Shown: positions 49,923 through 61,623 of the stretch, piece after piece
Layout of the letters: each line of letters begins with the position of its first letter
Position numbering within the stretch: the stretch's first letter is position 1
Assembly: GCA_032716605.1 (NCBI GenBank)
Contig: CM064501.1
Coordinates: forward strand, 20,907,734-20,971,733
DNA from: Paralithodes platypus
Lineage: Eukaryota > Arthropoda > Malacostraca > Decapoda > Lithodidae
Direction of reading: 5' to 3'
DNA length: 64,000 bases
Translations under genes and position numbers: made by a program
The notes under the pieces: generated by a model
Told to the model about the DNA's origin: nothing
The model's database searches: none
Seen by the model: the letters and a program-made list of their open reading frames with translations, nothing else

Positions 49923-50950
49923 GGATTTGATTTGAGTTGATTTGATTGTTTTATTGAGAAAAGTACAAATGTTACACAAGTATCATAGTTACATTATCTC
50001 AAAAGGGCGAAGGTGCATACGCAATCTTCACCCTATTTCTAGCTTAAACTATGTCATTACATATATAGTTAGATGAGTAATACATTGATATTGAAGATAA
50101 TTTTTAACACTACCTAAGTTTAGTATATACAGTATTATAATAAAGACATACCGGTATCTAAAATACATGAGTCCCCATTATAGACCTTGATCAGATTGTT
50201 TTTTGTTTTTTGTTTTTAAACACGCATGCTGTCCCACAAGACCCCCAACTGAGCCCCGACGTGTTAATCCCTCCTTAAACATCCTAGAGGGACCCTAACC
50301 GTCGTGACCCAGTCACCAGACCCCAGCACCCAAAACATACAGCCATACAGATTCAGATTCAGATTCAGATTATTTTATATCCATAAAATAATATTCGGAG
50401 GGAAGGTGCAAGTAGTCCTCCGGGAGGGATGTGCCGCATATCCGGAGGTACTTGTACAAGAGCATAGCTACACATCAAATTATATGTTTTATAATTTTCC
50501 ATTCTTTTAAAAGGTTGTACATAGTTCCACTGTTGAACATCCATATTATCTGTTTCACATACAATACAGTAAATTAACTAAAGTACATGGAATGTATATG
50601 ACCTCCTGTCTAGATTTTGAGACAGGGGCAGTTAGTTAATCCCTGCCAATCCCCAGTGGGCTGGAAAACGGTCAGATTATCTCTTAACGAGGAAACCGGA
50701 CCATCCCCCAGCCCACCTGGGGTCATTAGCAAAGATTCACACATTGATGGCAAACTAATTTAGCTACAGTATCTATATTTTGGTGACTTGTAAATTGTAG
50801 ATAGTAGCTAGTTAATTATAGTACCGTACATCACTATAGTAATCAAATTAAAAAGTTAACACAATAAGTATAATAATAATTATTATAATATAAATACAAA
50901 TAAAAATAATAACTAATAAATAAATGAAAATAAAAAGTAGTAACAGTAAA

Positions 50951-51012
<62 letters not shown>

Positions 51013-51106
51013 TAATAATAATAATAATAATAATAAAAATAATAAAAATAATAATAAGTACAATAATAATAACAATATTTATAATGAAGGCATCAAGAAA
51101 ATTTAT
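49923..51106 (-). other. Probable 3' non-coding part of a minus-strand LINE, with microsatellites
   Basis: The minus-strand end reads CAATAAAA followed by a repeated TCAAATC-type tail (49923-49950), like a LINE 3' end with its polyadenylation signal. A second tail-like (AATCTG)n lies at 50343-50375, so two 3' ends may be stacked. No coding frame. An (AAT)n array occupies 50935-51075. Confidence 0.4.
50935..51075 (+). repeat. (AAT)n microsatellite
   Basis: AAT/ATA repeats with occasional AAC and AAAAT interruptions. The poly-Asn and poly-Leu frames across it are spurious. Confidence 0.97.
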
Positions 51107-51162
51107 ATCTTAACAGCTTATCTTAACAATGTCCCTACAGTACAGTATATGTTTACACATTT
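51107..51162 (+). repeat. Isolated single unit of the 58-bp satellite
   Basis: One unit, essentially identical to those of the array at 52935-53905, is separated from it by 1.77 kb. It abuts the 3' end of the CR1-like LINE at 51163. Confidence 0.95.
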
Positions 51163-51772
51163 AAGAACATAAGAACATAAGAAAATGGGAGTCTGCAAAT
51201 AGCCGATCGGCCCATACAAGGCAGATCCCTGTCACACCCAACCCCAATTATAGACCCATCTCACTAATACCTTGAGTACTGACCCCACCAAAACGGTCAG
51301 AGACCAACGCAAGACCACGGGGGTCTGCTGAGCGCCGATTGGCCCACACCTGGTAGATCCCCCTCACACCCAACCCATCTCGTCCATATGCCCATCCAAT
51401 TTTATCTCAAAGCTCCCCACCGTTCTTGATCCCACTATATCACTTGGTAGTCCATTCCACCCATCTACAACCGTTACCAAACCAACACTTGCCTACATCT
51501 CCTCTGAAACGAAATTTATCTAATCTGAAACCATTTGCACGAGTCACCTCGCCACCACTGAGCTTCAGTACATTTTTCATGCCCCCCTTATTCACTCCAC
51601 TAACCCACCCGAACACCTCCATCACGTCACCTCTAACTCTGCGTCTCTCTAACGAATGTAAGCCTAATTTCTTCAACCTTTCTTCATACGGAAGATTTCT
51701 AATATTATGGATAATTTTTGTCATTCTACGTTGTACTCTCTCCAATGAATCTATGTCCATTCTGTAACAATA
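51163..51772 (-). mobile_element. CR1/L2-like LINE 3' end
   Basis: Minus-strand frame 51760-51440 encodes an ORF2 C-terminus: LERVQRRMTKIIHNIRNLPY, EERLKKLGLHSLERRRVRGD, MEVFGWVSG, then a diverged tail. This block is widespread at the C-terminus of CR1/L2-like RTs. The 3' UTR (51440-51163) ends in repeats of AAGAACAT, seen as TTAAGAACATAAGAACATAA on the plus strand, a short tandem tail typical of the group. The upstream limit is unclear; it may extend to 52934. Confidence 0.75.
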
Positions 51773-51878
51773 TATAAATTCCTTTAACTCAAATCAATAA
51801 TGAGTCCGTCATACGATATAAGGTAGCACAACTCTTGGCTAAAATCTATAAAACATTAGGATTATCGAAAATAAAATA

Positions 51879-51925
<47 letters not shown>

Positions 51926-52934
51926 TATGCCTATACAGTACAGTAAACACACAAGGTACTCACGATGATAACTGGTGACGTATCTTCACTATGTTCACGC
52001 CACAGGACTTCACCACTTCATCTCCCGAGTGCCCCCCTCATAGTGTCGTGATAAGTGAGAGGGTGTACAGAGATGGATGTGGAAGGGATGAAGATGGATT
52101 GGCAGTTCAGGTGTAACAGGTAGACAGGATAGGATAGCTTTCATGAATTTCCTTGGGTATTGGGAAAAGTTGGTATGCGTTGTTAGTGTGGGCTATGTCT
52201 AAGGCAAATGGGATAGGATATAATTTAGTTTGCTTGAGTATTGGGAAAATATTGGTAGGAGTTCTTGTTGGTGTGGGATGAAATGTATTAAATCTTTGGT
52301 ATGTGGATATGGTGAATGGGATAGGATGTGACGTCTGGATTGCCTCTAGTATGTGGAAATGAGTCAGAAAGGGGTGGCTAGAGAAGGGTAAAGGGGTTAG
52401 GGGAGGATTAGCGGTTTGGCGGAAGAGGGCTGCTAAATTTAAGAGAGGGCCGAGGATGAATGGATGGGTGGGTGTCTTTTCTATGGGGCTATGTATGAGT
52501 TAATGTTAGTCTGGATCAGTGTTATGTTATGTTATGGAAGTCTGTGGTCCTCCTCACACCCCAGCCAAGTGATAACTGAAGCCAGGATGCGATCCATGAA
52601 GCCTGGCAACCCTCAAAAGCGGCAGGTGGTAGCGATGATGATGATGTGGGCTGTTTAGGGGCGACGAACACAGATGGGTGATCATCGCAGTTCTCTGGCT
52701 ATACAGTATATGCGTGTGATTCCGTCCCCCATTCGTGATATTTTGAAGACGAATGAGAAACGGCGGAGTATCGACGGTTCGGGATAAAGTCTCTGGGTCA
52801 CTAACACAAGTCCGCGGGTGGGACAGTGGGTCGGGGTTTTTATATGCGAAAGTGCGTGAGGGAGGTGCGTGGGTTCGGGGCGCGGAGAGGGAGTTGCTGC
52901 ACGTCCTCACACCTCGCCTCTCCGCATCTAACTA
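51773..52934. other. Unassigned block, possibly 5' part of the CR1-like insertion
   Basis: Contains (TA)n at 51878-51922 and G-rich sequence at 52.0-52.9 kb with repeated GGGATAGGAT and TTGGGAAAA words. No RT or endonuclease motif found. Confidence 0.35.
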
Positions 52935-53905
52935 ATCTTAACAGCTTATCTTAACAATGTCCCTACAGTACAGTATATGTTTACACATTTATATCTTAAC
53001 AGCTTATCTTAACAATGTCCCTACAGTACAGTATATGTTTACACATTTATATCTTAACAGCTTATCTTAACAATGTCCCTACAGTACAGTATATTTTTAC
53101 ACATTTATATCTTAACAGCTTATCTTAACAATGTCCCTACAGTACAGTATATGTTTACACATTTATATCTTAACAGCTTATCTTAACAATGTCCCTACAG
53201 TACAGTATATGTATACACATTTATATCTTAACAATGTCCCTACAGTACAGTATATGTTTACACATTTATATCTTAACAGCTTATCTTAACAATGTCCCTA
53301 CAGTACAGTATATGTTTACACATTTATATCTTAACAGCTTATCTTAACAATGTCCCTACAGTACAGTATATGTTTACACATTTATATCTTAACAGCTTAT
53401 CTTAACAATGTCCCTACAGTACAGTATATGTATACACATTTATATCTTAACAGCTTATCTTAACAATGTCCCTACAGTACAGTATATGTTTACACATTTA
53501 TATCTTAACAGCTTATCTTAACAATGTCCCTACAGTACAGTATATGTTTACACATTTATATCTTAACAGCTTATCTTAACAATGTCCCTACAGTACAGTA
53601 TATGTTTACACATTTATATCTTAACAGCTTATCTTAACAATGTCCCTACAGTACAGTATATGTTTACACATTTATATCTTAACAGCTTATCTTAACAATG
53701 TCCCTACAGTACAGTATATGTTTACACATTTATATCTTAACAGCTTATCTTAACAATGTCCCTACAGTACAGTATATGTTTACACATTTATATCTTAACA
53801 GCTTATCTTAACAATGTCCCTACAGTACAGTATATGTTTACACATTTATATCTTAACAGCTTATCTTAACAATGTCCCTACAGTACAGTATATGTTTACA
53901 CATTT
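52935..53905 (+). repeat. 58-bp satellite array, about 17 units
   Basis: Units contain AACAGCTTATCTTAACAATG, TCCCTACAGTACAGTATATG and TTTACACATTTAT. One unit near 53222 lacks the ACAGCTTATCTTA segment. A few carry TATATTTTT or TATGTATAC substitutions. Homogeneous otherwise, so amplified recently. Confidence 0.97.
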
Positions 53906-55127
53906 TAGCTAAACATTCAACTTTATTGTTGTTAATCATCCATATTACTTGTTCGGTAACATTTTTTATAAGAGGGTTTCTACAATTTGTCAGTTTAGGA
54001 CACTGTAGAATATAGTGATGCAGGGTGTGACATCTTGGTTCCTTACAGAAATGGCAGCACATTTCATCTTCTGCTTTCTTCACTCCTAGCTGCCACATGT
54101 ACTTATATCCTAATTTTAATCTAGCACATAAGAAATCCTTAGAAGCATTCCTGTATCGCCCATATGTAAAGTTTGTTCTTTGTGCAACATTAATGTAGTG
54201 ATCTAAAGTCTGGCTGTTACTGTATATGGCTTGCATTTTTTCAATCATTTGTTCATCCTGCTTTTTACGTATTATTGATTTTATTTGTTTCAGTGATAGC
54301 ATGCAATCTAGATCAATAGTTTATTTTTCTGTCCCTAGTTTTGCCAGCTTATCGACTCTTTCATTGTTAACTATCCCTACGTGGGACGGTATCCAAGTGA
54401 AGGTAATTTTCCTGTGTTTATTACGAAGATTATGTATAATAATCTTACACTGATCAACTATGTCCTTACATACTGGGTGCTTGCTATTTAAGGATTCCAT
54501 GGCACTTTGACTATCGACGAAAAAACAAACATCTCCCTCTCCATTTCTAATTTCTAGTAGTCCATAGAAAATGGCACACATTTCTGCTAGGGTTGAAGAT
54601 ACGTTATCAGCTATTCTATAACAATGTTCACTCTCAATTTGTTCATTATTTGCCTTGTCTATCACCAAGACACCACACCCTGCTCTTCCATTTTCTGCTA
54701 CTGAGCCATCACAATACAACTTACTTATATGTTCTTCTACTATTGTTTTAAGTTCTATAATTTCATACATACATGTTTTCTTTAACAAAGGTATTATATC
54801 TATTTCAGTTATTTGCTCCTCCCAGGGTGGAAGTTGAGATATAGATTGAGGGACTACACAAGCATTTGATAAATTATACATCCTAACATTCGCAATCAGT
54901 CCTTTTAAATACCCTTGCTTTCCTTGTTTCCTGAAGGTTCGGAAGTTATGTATACCTTCAGTAAGGTTATTTGATAATGTAATCCCACCTCCTGATCTTG
55001 TATGTCTAATAGCAGCTATAATATTTACCTCTTCAATTCTATTTCTTAATGACCCTAGGTTTAATTCCAATTGCATTGGATAGATCATTGCATTTGGAGG
55101 GCAGTTTAATACAATCCGCATGACTTC
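53906..55127 (-). pseudogene. I-like LINE ORF2 C-terminus with RNase H
   Basis: Frame 55121-54321 (266 aa) contains an RNase HI domain. Asp at ~138 (YCDGSVA), Glu at ~180 (LAEMCAIFYGL), Asp at ~203 (FFVDSQSAMES), and PSHVGI-x4-RVDKLAK near 245-260 supply the active-site acids and the conserved His. RNase H downstream of RT marks the I/R1-type LINEs. After a frameshift, 54302-53900 gives CARLKLGYKYMWQLG and a Cys/His cluster CHFCKEPRCHTLHHYILQCP, typical of the C-terminus. The RT is absent: the fragment starts at 55127 next to the GA minisatellite. The frame runs into the first satellite unit at 53905. Confidence 0.85.
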
Positions 55128-55130
55128 ATT

Positions 55131-55235
55131 TTGAGGTAGTGGGAGATGGAGGGAGGGGGTAGTGGGAGGTGATGGGAGGGAGGGGTAGTGAGAGGTGAAG
55201 GGAGGGAGGGGTAGTGGAAGGTGAAGGGAGATAGG
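55131..55235 (+). repeat. GA-rich minisatellite, right half
   Basis: Same unit and orientation as 49819-49922. Together they bracket the LINE/satellite block. Confidence 0.9.
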
Positions 55236-56867
55236 GAGAGAGGCTTTATTAATTTCATTGGAGGTGTTTGGTGTTGAAGTGAAATTAATAACAAATATAT
55301 TGTAGGGTTTGGCGGGTTAATATGAGCAGCTTATATTACCCAGAGAATGAAAGAAAAAAATGCAGTCTGTACATCTTGATTTAAAGAAGATTAACAATTC
55401 CTCTCGTGTAACAAGATGTGCATTATTAGGCAGCATGCTACAACAGAATACACAACATAGGGACACATTTTGTAATAGGTAACGAACTAGGTAGGTTGCC
55501 CTGTACAGTGGAAAGCTATTTTCGATTGTACTGTATATAAGTGGAAAGTAAAAAAAAAAAGTATGTTATATATATATATAAGTTTTATTGTGTTAGGCAA
55601 TAATCTTAATATGGTAGAAAATACAACCTATTATCATTCAGATTAATTAACTGGTAAAGAAAGGATGCTTGACCTGCAAAGCAAATACATAACTAGAACA
55701 CCTAACATAAAACAATTGTGTCAATGATTTCTCGAGGGCACTGGACTTAATGTGGAGGAGATGGCTTATGAAACCTTGCATAAAATAGTTACTATGAAAA
55801 GTTATTCAGCATTATCAAATACTGACGAGGCCCGATGATTACCAAAACTCTAAACAAATAGAGGCATGCTGTATAATATGAACAATTGACACAACGATGT
55901 TTTGTATTCTACGCATACAAATATCTTTACTACCTTATTACAGTCTGGGAAGCTGTTTACATTTTTCGGCAATTCATAAATCAATTTCCTGCCTTATATT
56001 TGCTATTATATGTTATATTACATAATTAGAAAGTATGCGCGGAAGAAAAGGGTTTACTAAGACCTAGTTTGACCTATGAATCATTGGATGTCTACGTTAT
56101 TTCCTTATGCCCTAAAGTACTAAAAGAGCTATAGTTATTTTCTCCTTGCTTCGGAGCGTTTCACAAACTTTCACTCTCCTCTATAAAGATATGAGATATA
56201 GACGGTATCGGAATAACATATGGAATCTATTTATTACACCACGATCAAACTTTGGTGAAGGAGATATGAAATGGTGAAACATATACAGTGGTATTTCTTT
56301 AATGATAACAAAGTCGTCGGGATGATCGAAGGGTGGTGTGATACAAGCCAAGGTTGGGCGGAGGGATCTCTAATACAATATACTGTATGGAATGATGGAA
56401 TTCAATATATCGCAATATTGCTTTAATACAGTATATACTGTATATTAATATTTTTATAGGTAATCCTTTAATGGTTTCCTTCTATTGTTCGTCGACATTA
56501 TATTAATATCACATATTTTGTGTTTTAATTAATGTTATGTTACACAACGTTGTCATTCCTTTGAACCATTCCATATTCAGTTACAGTATTTGTGTTGCAT
56601 TGTTAGTATACTAATCTCAATTGTATATACATATTATTGGCGCTAGCAATACCGTCATTTAACGACCTATGCTATAAACACTCATTATTGTTTATATTAT
56701 TCGTAGGAATAAACTACTGTATATATGGATATATACCTATATATTACCTATAAAGGAAAATGACACACGCCACTTCTAACTCTGAAATGTGTGCCTTTCA
56801 TGGATACCCAGTGCAATTTTGCTTCCTTTTAGCATTTATATTCCATACATTCAAATAATGAAGTAGT
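55236..56867. other. Unassigned AT-rich block
   Basis: 1.6 kb without a long frame. Short (TA)n at 55567-55580 and several TACTGTATA words (e.g. 56384, 56426-56440, 56713). Nothing else recognised. Confidence 0.4.
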
Positions 56868-57068
56868 GTGTGTGTGTGTTCTAGTTGGCATGGTCATAAT
56901 ACACCAAGAAACAGGAAATTTCTCGCTTACTTTTGGCGCTACCTGGACGTGTCGAACAAAGCCATCTATGGAGAGAAAACAATATAATATCTCAAATTAC
57001 CGCCGTCAGAGGGCACTAATGGTTGGCTGAAGATCCAGACCACGACTTTAGTCCTAGACTGTACATTC
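56868..57068 (-). repeat. Inverted copy of the 47850-48078 repeat
   Basis: Reverse-complement match, including the (GT)n end, AGTAAGCGAGAAAT-complement block and GAGGGCACTAATGGTTGGCT. The middle third differs between copies. Confidence 0.85.
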
Positions 57069-57267
57069 AACAGGTCTATATTAAACGGTGAAGCCCGTGA
57101 GGTCTCGTTCCAGTCTAGGGGGTGAGACATGTGAAGCACTTTTTGCTGCAACCAGCCCCTGCCATCTTGCCTTCTCAGGATGCATGGGGCTTAGTTGCTC
57201 ACTCACGGCTTGAAACAGCCGCATCTCTGAAGCTTCCTCGCTTCAGTGCTTCACTGTCCTCACACTT

Positions 57268-57287
57268 AAAATATATATATATATACA

Positions 57288-57352
<65 letters not shown>
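57268..57352. repeat. (TA)n microsatellite with one TACAGTA interruption
   Basis: About 80 bases of TA repeats broken by ACAGTATA near 57284. Confidence 0.97.
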
Positions 57353-57353
<1 letters not shown>

Positions 57354-57429
57354 TAGCTATTCCCTTTGGCATCAAGAATTTAAAGTACAAGAACAATATT
57401 TTGTAAATAACAACTACAGTCTTTATTTA

Positions 57430-57967
57430 TTTCAAAAAGTTGTGAAGTCCTTCCTTTGCTCAAAATATTCATTCAAAAGTTCATATCAAAACGTCCCGAA
57501 GCTAATCAAATATGTAAAGTTGCCTTTTTATGGTCATGCGAAACAAAAAACTTGCCAAAATTCTTTGTTCGAAATTTCCAGCAGTCAACATCAGAATTTT
57601 CTTCACTAATGGATGTAAAATTCAATATTTTTTTTAGAATTAAGGACCTAATTCCCAATCATATGACTCCTAATATAGTCTACCAGTTCACATGTCCTTG
57701 CTGTCCTGTGAGGTACTGTACGTCGGCTACTCTACTTGAGTTTTCCGATCTAGAATCATGGAACTTATTGGGATGAGTGTTCCAACGGGTTGGTACCTTC
57801 AAAAAATGCAATTATCTGCAGTCAGGATTCATTCTTTAGAATGTGACCATAATTTCGGTGAAAAGGAATGCAAAATCATTGGTAGATTTTCCAATACATT
57901 TGATACTCTCATTGGAGAGAAGTTTTATATATATAAAATCAAACCTGAACTAAATACTTGTTCGTAG
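57430..57967 (+). pseudogene. Penelope-like element 3' part with GIY-YIG remnant
   Basis: Frames 57456-57776 and 57758-57967 form one C-terminus. NIFFRIKDLIPNHMTPNIVY leads into YQFTCPCC, the GIY-YIG start. The expected YIG site reads RYCTSATL, so this catalytic block is degraded. Then SAVRIHSLECDHNF, KIIGRFSNTFDTLIGEKFYI and KIKPELN close the domain, with stop at 57965-57967. A frameshift lies near 57760. RT is missing upstream. A hammerhead-like motif follows at 58519. Confidence 0.8.
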
Positions 57968-58654
57968 TTAGGGCTAAGTGAACCCATTTCGGTCAGTACC
58001 AGTTGGTAGTGTTTATTTATTTTTATAATTTTCGCTTTTTTGTATTTTCTTTTTATAGTGTTTTATTGTATAGCCTTATATATTTTAGGAAATCAGTTTA
58101 TATACAATTGAACATTCCCTCTCGTTTTTCACAATTAATCGATTCACATTTACTTTTTTGTTATGCTCATTGACATATTTAGATTTAAAAACAAATATAT
58201 ATGAGTGTATAAATATTCACTAATAGGCAACATTTCAGTAAAACTAAAGTCCCTCATAACATTATCATTCACTTGGAATGAAAACCCCACACAAGCTAGA
58301 CAGTCACTATGTAAGTACAGTAACACAATATATTCTCAACGTTTTATCATGTATCTACTGTACTAAATCGGTTAAGTTTAGACAGCTTTAATTGTGTTAA
58401 TCCTTAATTCATGTTTTAATTCCGCAGTATGCTTTTGATATGGTCAAATTATATATAATATTATTCATAGCGAAATTTTTTAATTGTTCGTCATATATAT
58501 ATGCTATGTTTTAGAAGCCTGATGATGGACAAGGTTAGTCCGAAATATTGCAAGAAATAAAGACGTCAGATGAACACCGTCGTTGCTCTGATCCTTCATT
58601 TCATACTGAAGGTACGGTACCCTAGCGGCCAACCTACCACTAACATTATATATT
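57968..58654. other. 3' flank of the Penelope fragment
   Basis: AT-rich non-coding sequence apart from the hammerhead-like motif. Probably PLE 3' UTR plus flank. Confidence 0.4.
58519..58550 (+). ncRNA. Hammerhead ribozyme-like core 3' of Penelope element
   Basis: CTGATGA (58519-58525) is followed by T, GGAC (58527-58530), a 7-base loop, GTCC (58538-58541) and GAAA (58542-58545). That is the hammerhead core with a 4-bp stem II and one extra base. Hammerheads are established components of Penelope-like elements, and this one lies ~550 bp past a PLE ORF. Stems I and III were not resolved, so self-cleavage is unproven. Confidence 0.45.
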
Positions 58655-58655
58655 G

Positions 58656-58714
<59 letters not shown>

Positions 58715-58759
58715 TGTATATATATATACAGTATATATATATATATATATATATATACA

Positions 58760-58792
<33 letters not shown>
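58655..58792. repeat. (TA)n microsatellite with several TACAGTA/TACTGTA interruptions
   Basis: Imperfect TA array broken by ACTGTATA and ACAGTATA at about 58712, 58728 and 58756. All frames through it are spurious Tyr/Ile repeats. Confidence 0.97.
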
Positions 58793-58794
<2 letters not shown>

Positions 58795-59042
58795 CATCCT
58801 GGGGGTAAGGGGGCCTCCATCTTATGGTGGAGGACAAACAGAATATGCCCCACGCTTCCTACTGACTGTCGTACAAGCCGACTAATAGGGGGAATGGGGG
58901 TAGATTGTAGGCACCAATCGAACAGGGCTATACCCAGGAAGGCTGTGAGCATTTGATAAGGAGTCGCTGGAATTCCTGTTTCATTTGCTTGGCCTCTCTT
59001 ACTGATTCCCTTTGTGCCTCACTTACACGAGAGTAGTCCAGC
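58793..59042. other. Unassigned 250 bp, perhaps LINE 5' UTR
   Basis: Lies directly upstream of the plus-strand LINE at 59043. No frame recognised. Confidence 0.3.
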
Positions 59043-59261
59043 ATGCTCTCACAAACACCTCCTCCTCCTATCTACTTCACTTCACTTAACATGCACACCA
59101 CACTTCCTCCTACCACAACAAAATTATTCAATGATGAACACAGTCCCAGCCTCGAAGTCCCCAGGGCGGGGGGGGTGACCATAAATGCCCCCACACCTGC
59201 CCGACCTTCCCCTGACGACCCCTCTAAATGCTCTGGACCACGGCCTGCCACTCTACTATCA

Positions 59262-60358
59262 ACTTTTGCAATATTAGCGGCCTTTCCTCTAATTTTCACT
59301 CCATAAAACACTATCTCTCCTCCTACAAACCTGATCTTCTTTTCCTCACAGAAACATAGGTATCTGAGACAACTTCCAGCAGCCCCTTGTCTGTATCTTC
59401 CTACTTTCTCTATTCTAGTTTCAAAGCCAAAGGCAGATGTTGTGCATACGTTTACAACAAACTCACTTGCTCTCGTGTTCCCGATTTCGACTCCTCTGAA
59501 TTCTCAACTTTATGGCTCACACTATTCTGTCATTCTCATACTAAATATTTCTGTGCTGTCTATCTTTCTCCTAGCGCTACCGACTTTCCCAAATTCTTTG
59601 ACTATCTAAGCTCTAAAGTGGCACACATTCTATCCATCTCTCCCTTCTCTGAAATCTCCATCTTAGGAGATTTCAACGTTCACCACCATCAATGGCTCTC
59701 CTCTCACACTACTGACCAACCTAGTGAACAAGCCTACATCTTTTCTATCATAAATGACCTAGAGCAGCTGGTCCAGCAACCCACCCGTATCCCGGATCGC
59801 TTCGGAGATCAGCCCAACATTCTTGACTTATATTTGACTTCTAACCCTTCTTCTTATACTGTCAATCTTTTCTCTCCTTTGGGCTCCTCCGACCATAAAC
59901 TTATCTCCGTCACCTGTCCTATCTCTTCAGTACGGCCACCTGATCCTCCCAACCGGCGGCGCTTGTGGCACTTTGGCACTGCCGACTGTGAGGCTCTCCG
60001 GCAGTACTTCTTTGATTTCACATGGAATGACTTCTGCTTCCGTGGCCGGGGACCCTCGGAGAGTGCTGAACGCATTACCGAGGTAATCCTGTCGGGCATG
60101 GAGGCATACATTCCATTTTCTTTTTCTCAGTCTAATGCAAACCAATCTTGGTTTACTCACGCTTGTTCTACTGCTGTCCACAACAAGGAGGAAGCATTCA
60201 AACAGTACCGACGCCTTAAAACTCAAGAATCTCATTCTTCCTATGTTTCTGCCGGTAACAAGCCAAATCTGTTTTTCGACTTGCCAAGCACTCTTTCATC
60301 AATAATAAATGCACTGAACTATCCAACTCTAGCTCTTCCCAAGCTTTCTATCATCTAG
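59262..60358 (+). pseudogene. LINE ORF2 endonuclease domain
   Basis: Starts with NISGLSSNFHSIKHYL and PDLLFLTET, holding the Asn and Glu of the EEP catalytic set, then TAG near 59357. The frame reopens at 59387. It continues with [24 protein letters not shown] (catalytic Asp/Asn), [10 protein letters not shown] and [11 protein letters not shown] (catalytic SDH), all present. A frameshift near 60250 separates it from the RT part. The domain nicks target DNA to prime reverse transcription. Confidence 0.85.
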
Positions 60359-60359
60359 C

Positions 60360-61623
60360 CAAAAACCTCTCCAACAATTTTTCTGCCTCGTCTTTACCTC
60401 TCCTTTTCCACTCTGATGGCACAACCATCACTTCTTCCTCTGACAAAGCTGAACTCTTTGCTCAAACTTTTGCCAGAAACTCTACCTTGGATGATTCCGG
60501 TGCTATTACTCCCTCTCTCCTACTTATGCCTAATATCCTAATCTCTTCTAAAGATGTACTTTCTACCCTCTCTGGGCTTAATACTAAGAAGGTGTACGGT
60601 CCGGACGTTGTTCATCCTGTTGTACTCAAACACTGTGCTTCCATGCTGATTCCCTGCCTAAGCAAACTCTTTCGTCTCTGTCTCTCCTCTAACGTCTTCA
60701 AACCCTTCATGGAAGCTTGCTCTCATTCAACCTCTCCCAAAGAAGGGTGACTGCTCGAAGCCCTCCAACTATCGTCCAATTGCTCTCATCTCTTGCATCT
60801 CTAAAGTTTTTGAAACTATTCTTGCTTCCAAATTTCATAAGCATTTCTCTTCTCATAATCTGCTCTCAGATCGCCAGTATGGCTTCCTTAAGGGTCGCTC
60901 TACTGGTGATCTTCTTTCATATCTTACTAACTCTTGGTCATCCAACTTTCGGGACTTCGATGAAACTTTTTCTGTTGCACTAGACATTTCGAAGGCCTTC
61001 GATAGAATCTGGCACAAATCTTTAATTTCCAAACTGCCCTCCTTCGGTTTCTGTCCCTCCATCTGTGCCTTTGTCTCTAATTTCCTTTCCTGCCTTTCCA
61101 TAGCTGCGGTTGTGGACGGCCATTGCTCACTTCCTTATCCTATCAACTCCGGTGTTCCTCAGGATTCTGTCCTATCTCTTATTGTCTTTATAATTTTCAT
61201 AAATGATCTTCTCAATTGTACATCCAGTCCCATCCATTCATACGACTCTACCTTACACCACTCAGTAGTTTTCCAGAACGCCTCAACCAGCAGTCCATCA
61301 AAAGCAAACGTAATGAAGCCATAAAACAATTATCTTCTGATCTAGCTACTATTTCCAATTGGGGTAGAGAAAACCTTGTTGCATTTAATGCTTCCCAGAC
61401 TCAATTTATCCATCATACTATCCGTCAGGAACCTCCAGAGGACTATCCCTTATTCTTCATAAATACAAAAATCAACCCTTCATCTTCTCGCAATGTTCTC
61501 GGTGTCTCCTTTTCTTCTGCTCTCACTTGGAAGGACCATATTACCAGTCTCGCTAAGGCAGCCTCCCAGAAGCTGGGTGTGCTCAACCGCATCAAAGGGT
61601 TCTTTACCCCAGCGCAGCTTCTA
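60360..61623 (+). pseudogene. LINE ORF2 reverse transcriptase, active site deleted
   Basis: Blocks across several frames: NTKKVYGPDVVHPVVLK, PLPKKGDCSKPSNYRPIALI (frame change near 60720), RQYGFLKGRSTGDLL, VALDISKAFDRIWH and PINSGVPQDSVLS. The catalytic box that should read YADD is reduced to HSYDSTLH at about 61236-61256: two residues (six bases) are missing. 61480-61623 gives the C-terminal ALTWKDHITSLAKAASQKLG and FFTPAQLL before the nested insertion. Confidence 0.85.

Noticed and set aside
50848..51172. Poly-Leu and poly-Asn frames
   Set aside because: Translation of an (AAT)n microsatellite.
48341..53905. Regular repeats considered as CRISPR arrays
   Set aside because: Units are contiguous with no unique spacers, in a eukaryotic TE-rich context with no cas genes.
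58504..58956. Tyr/Ile repeat frames across (TA)n arrays, here and at 47.7 and 57.3 kb
   Set aside because: Pure consequence of TA repeats; no coding flank.
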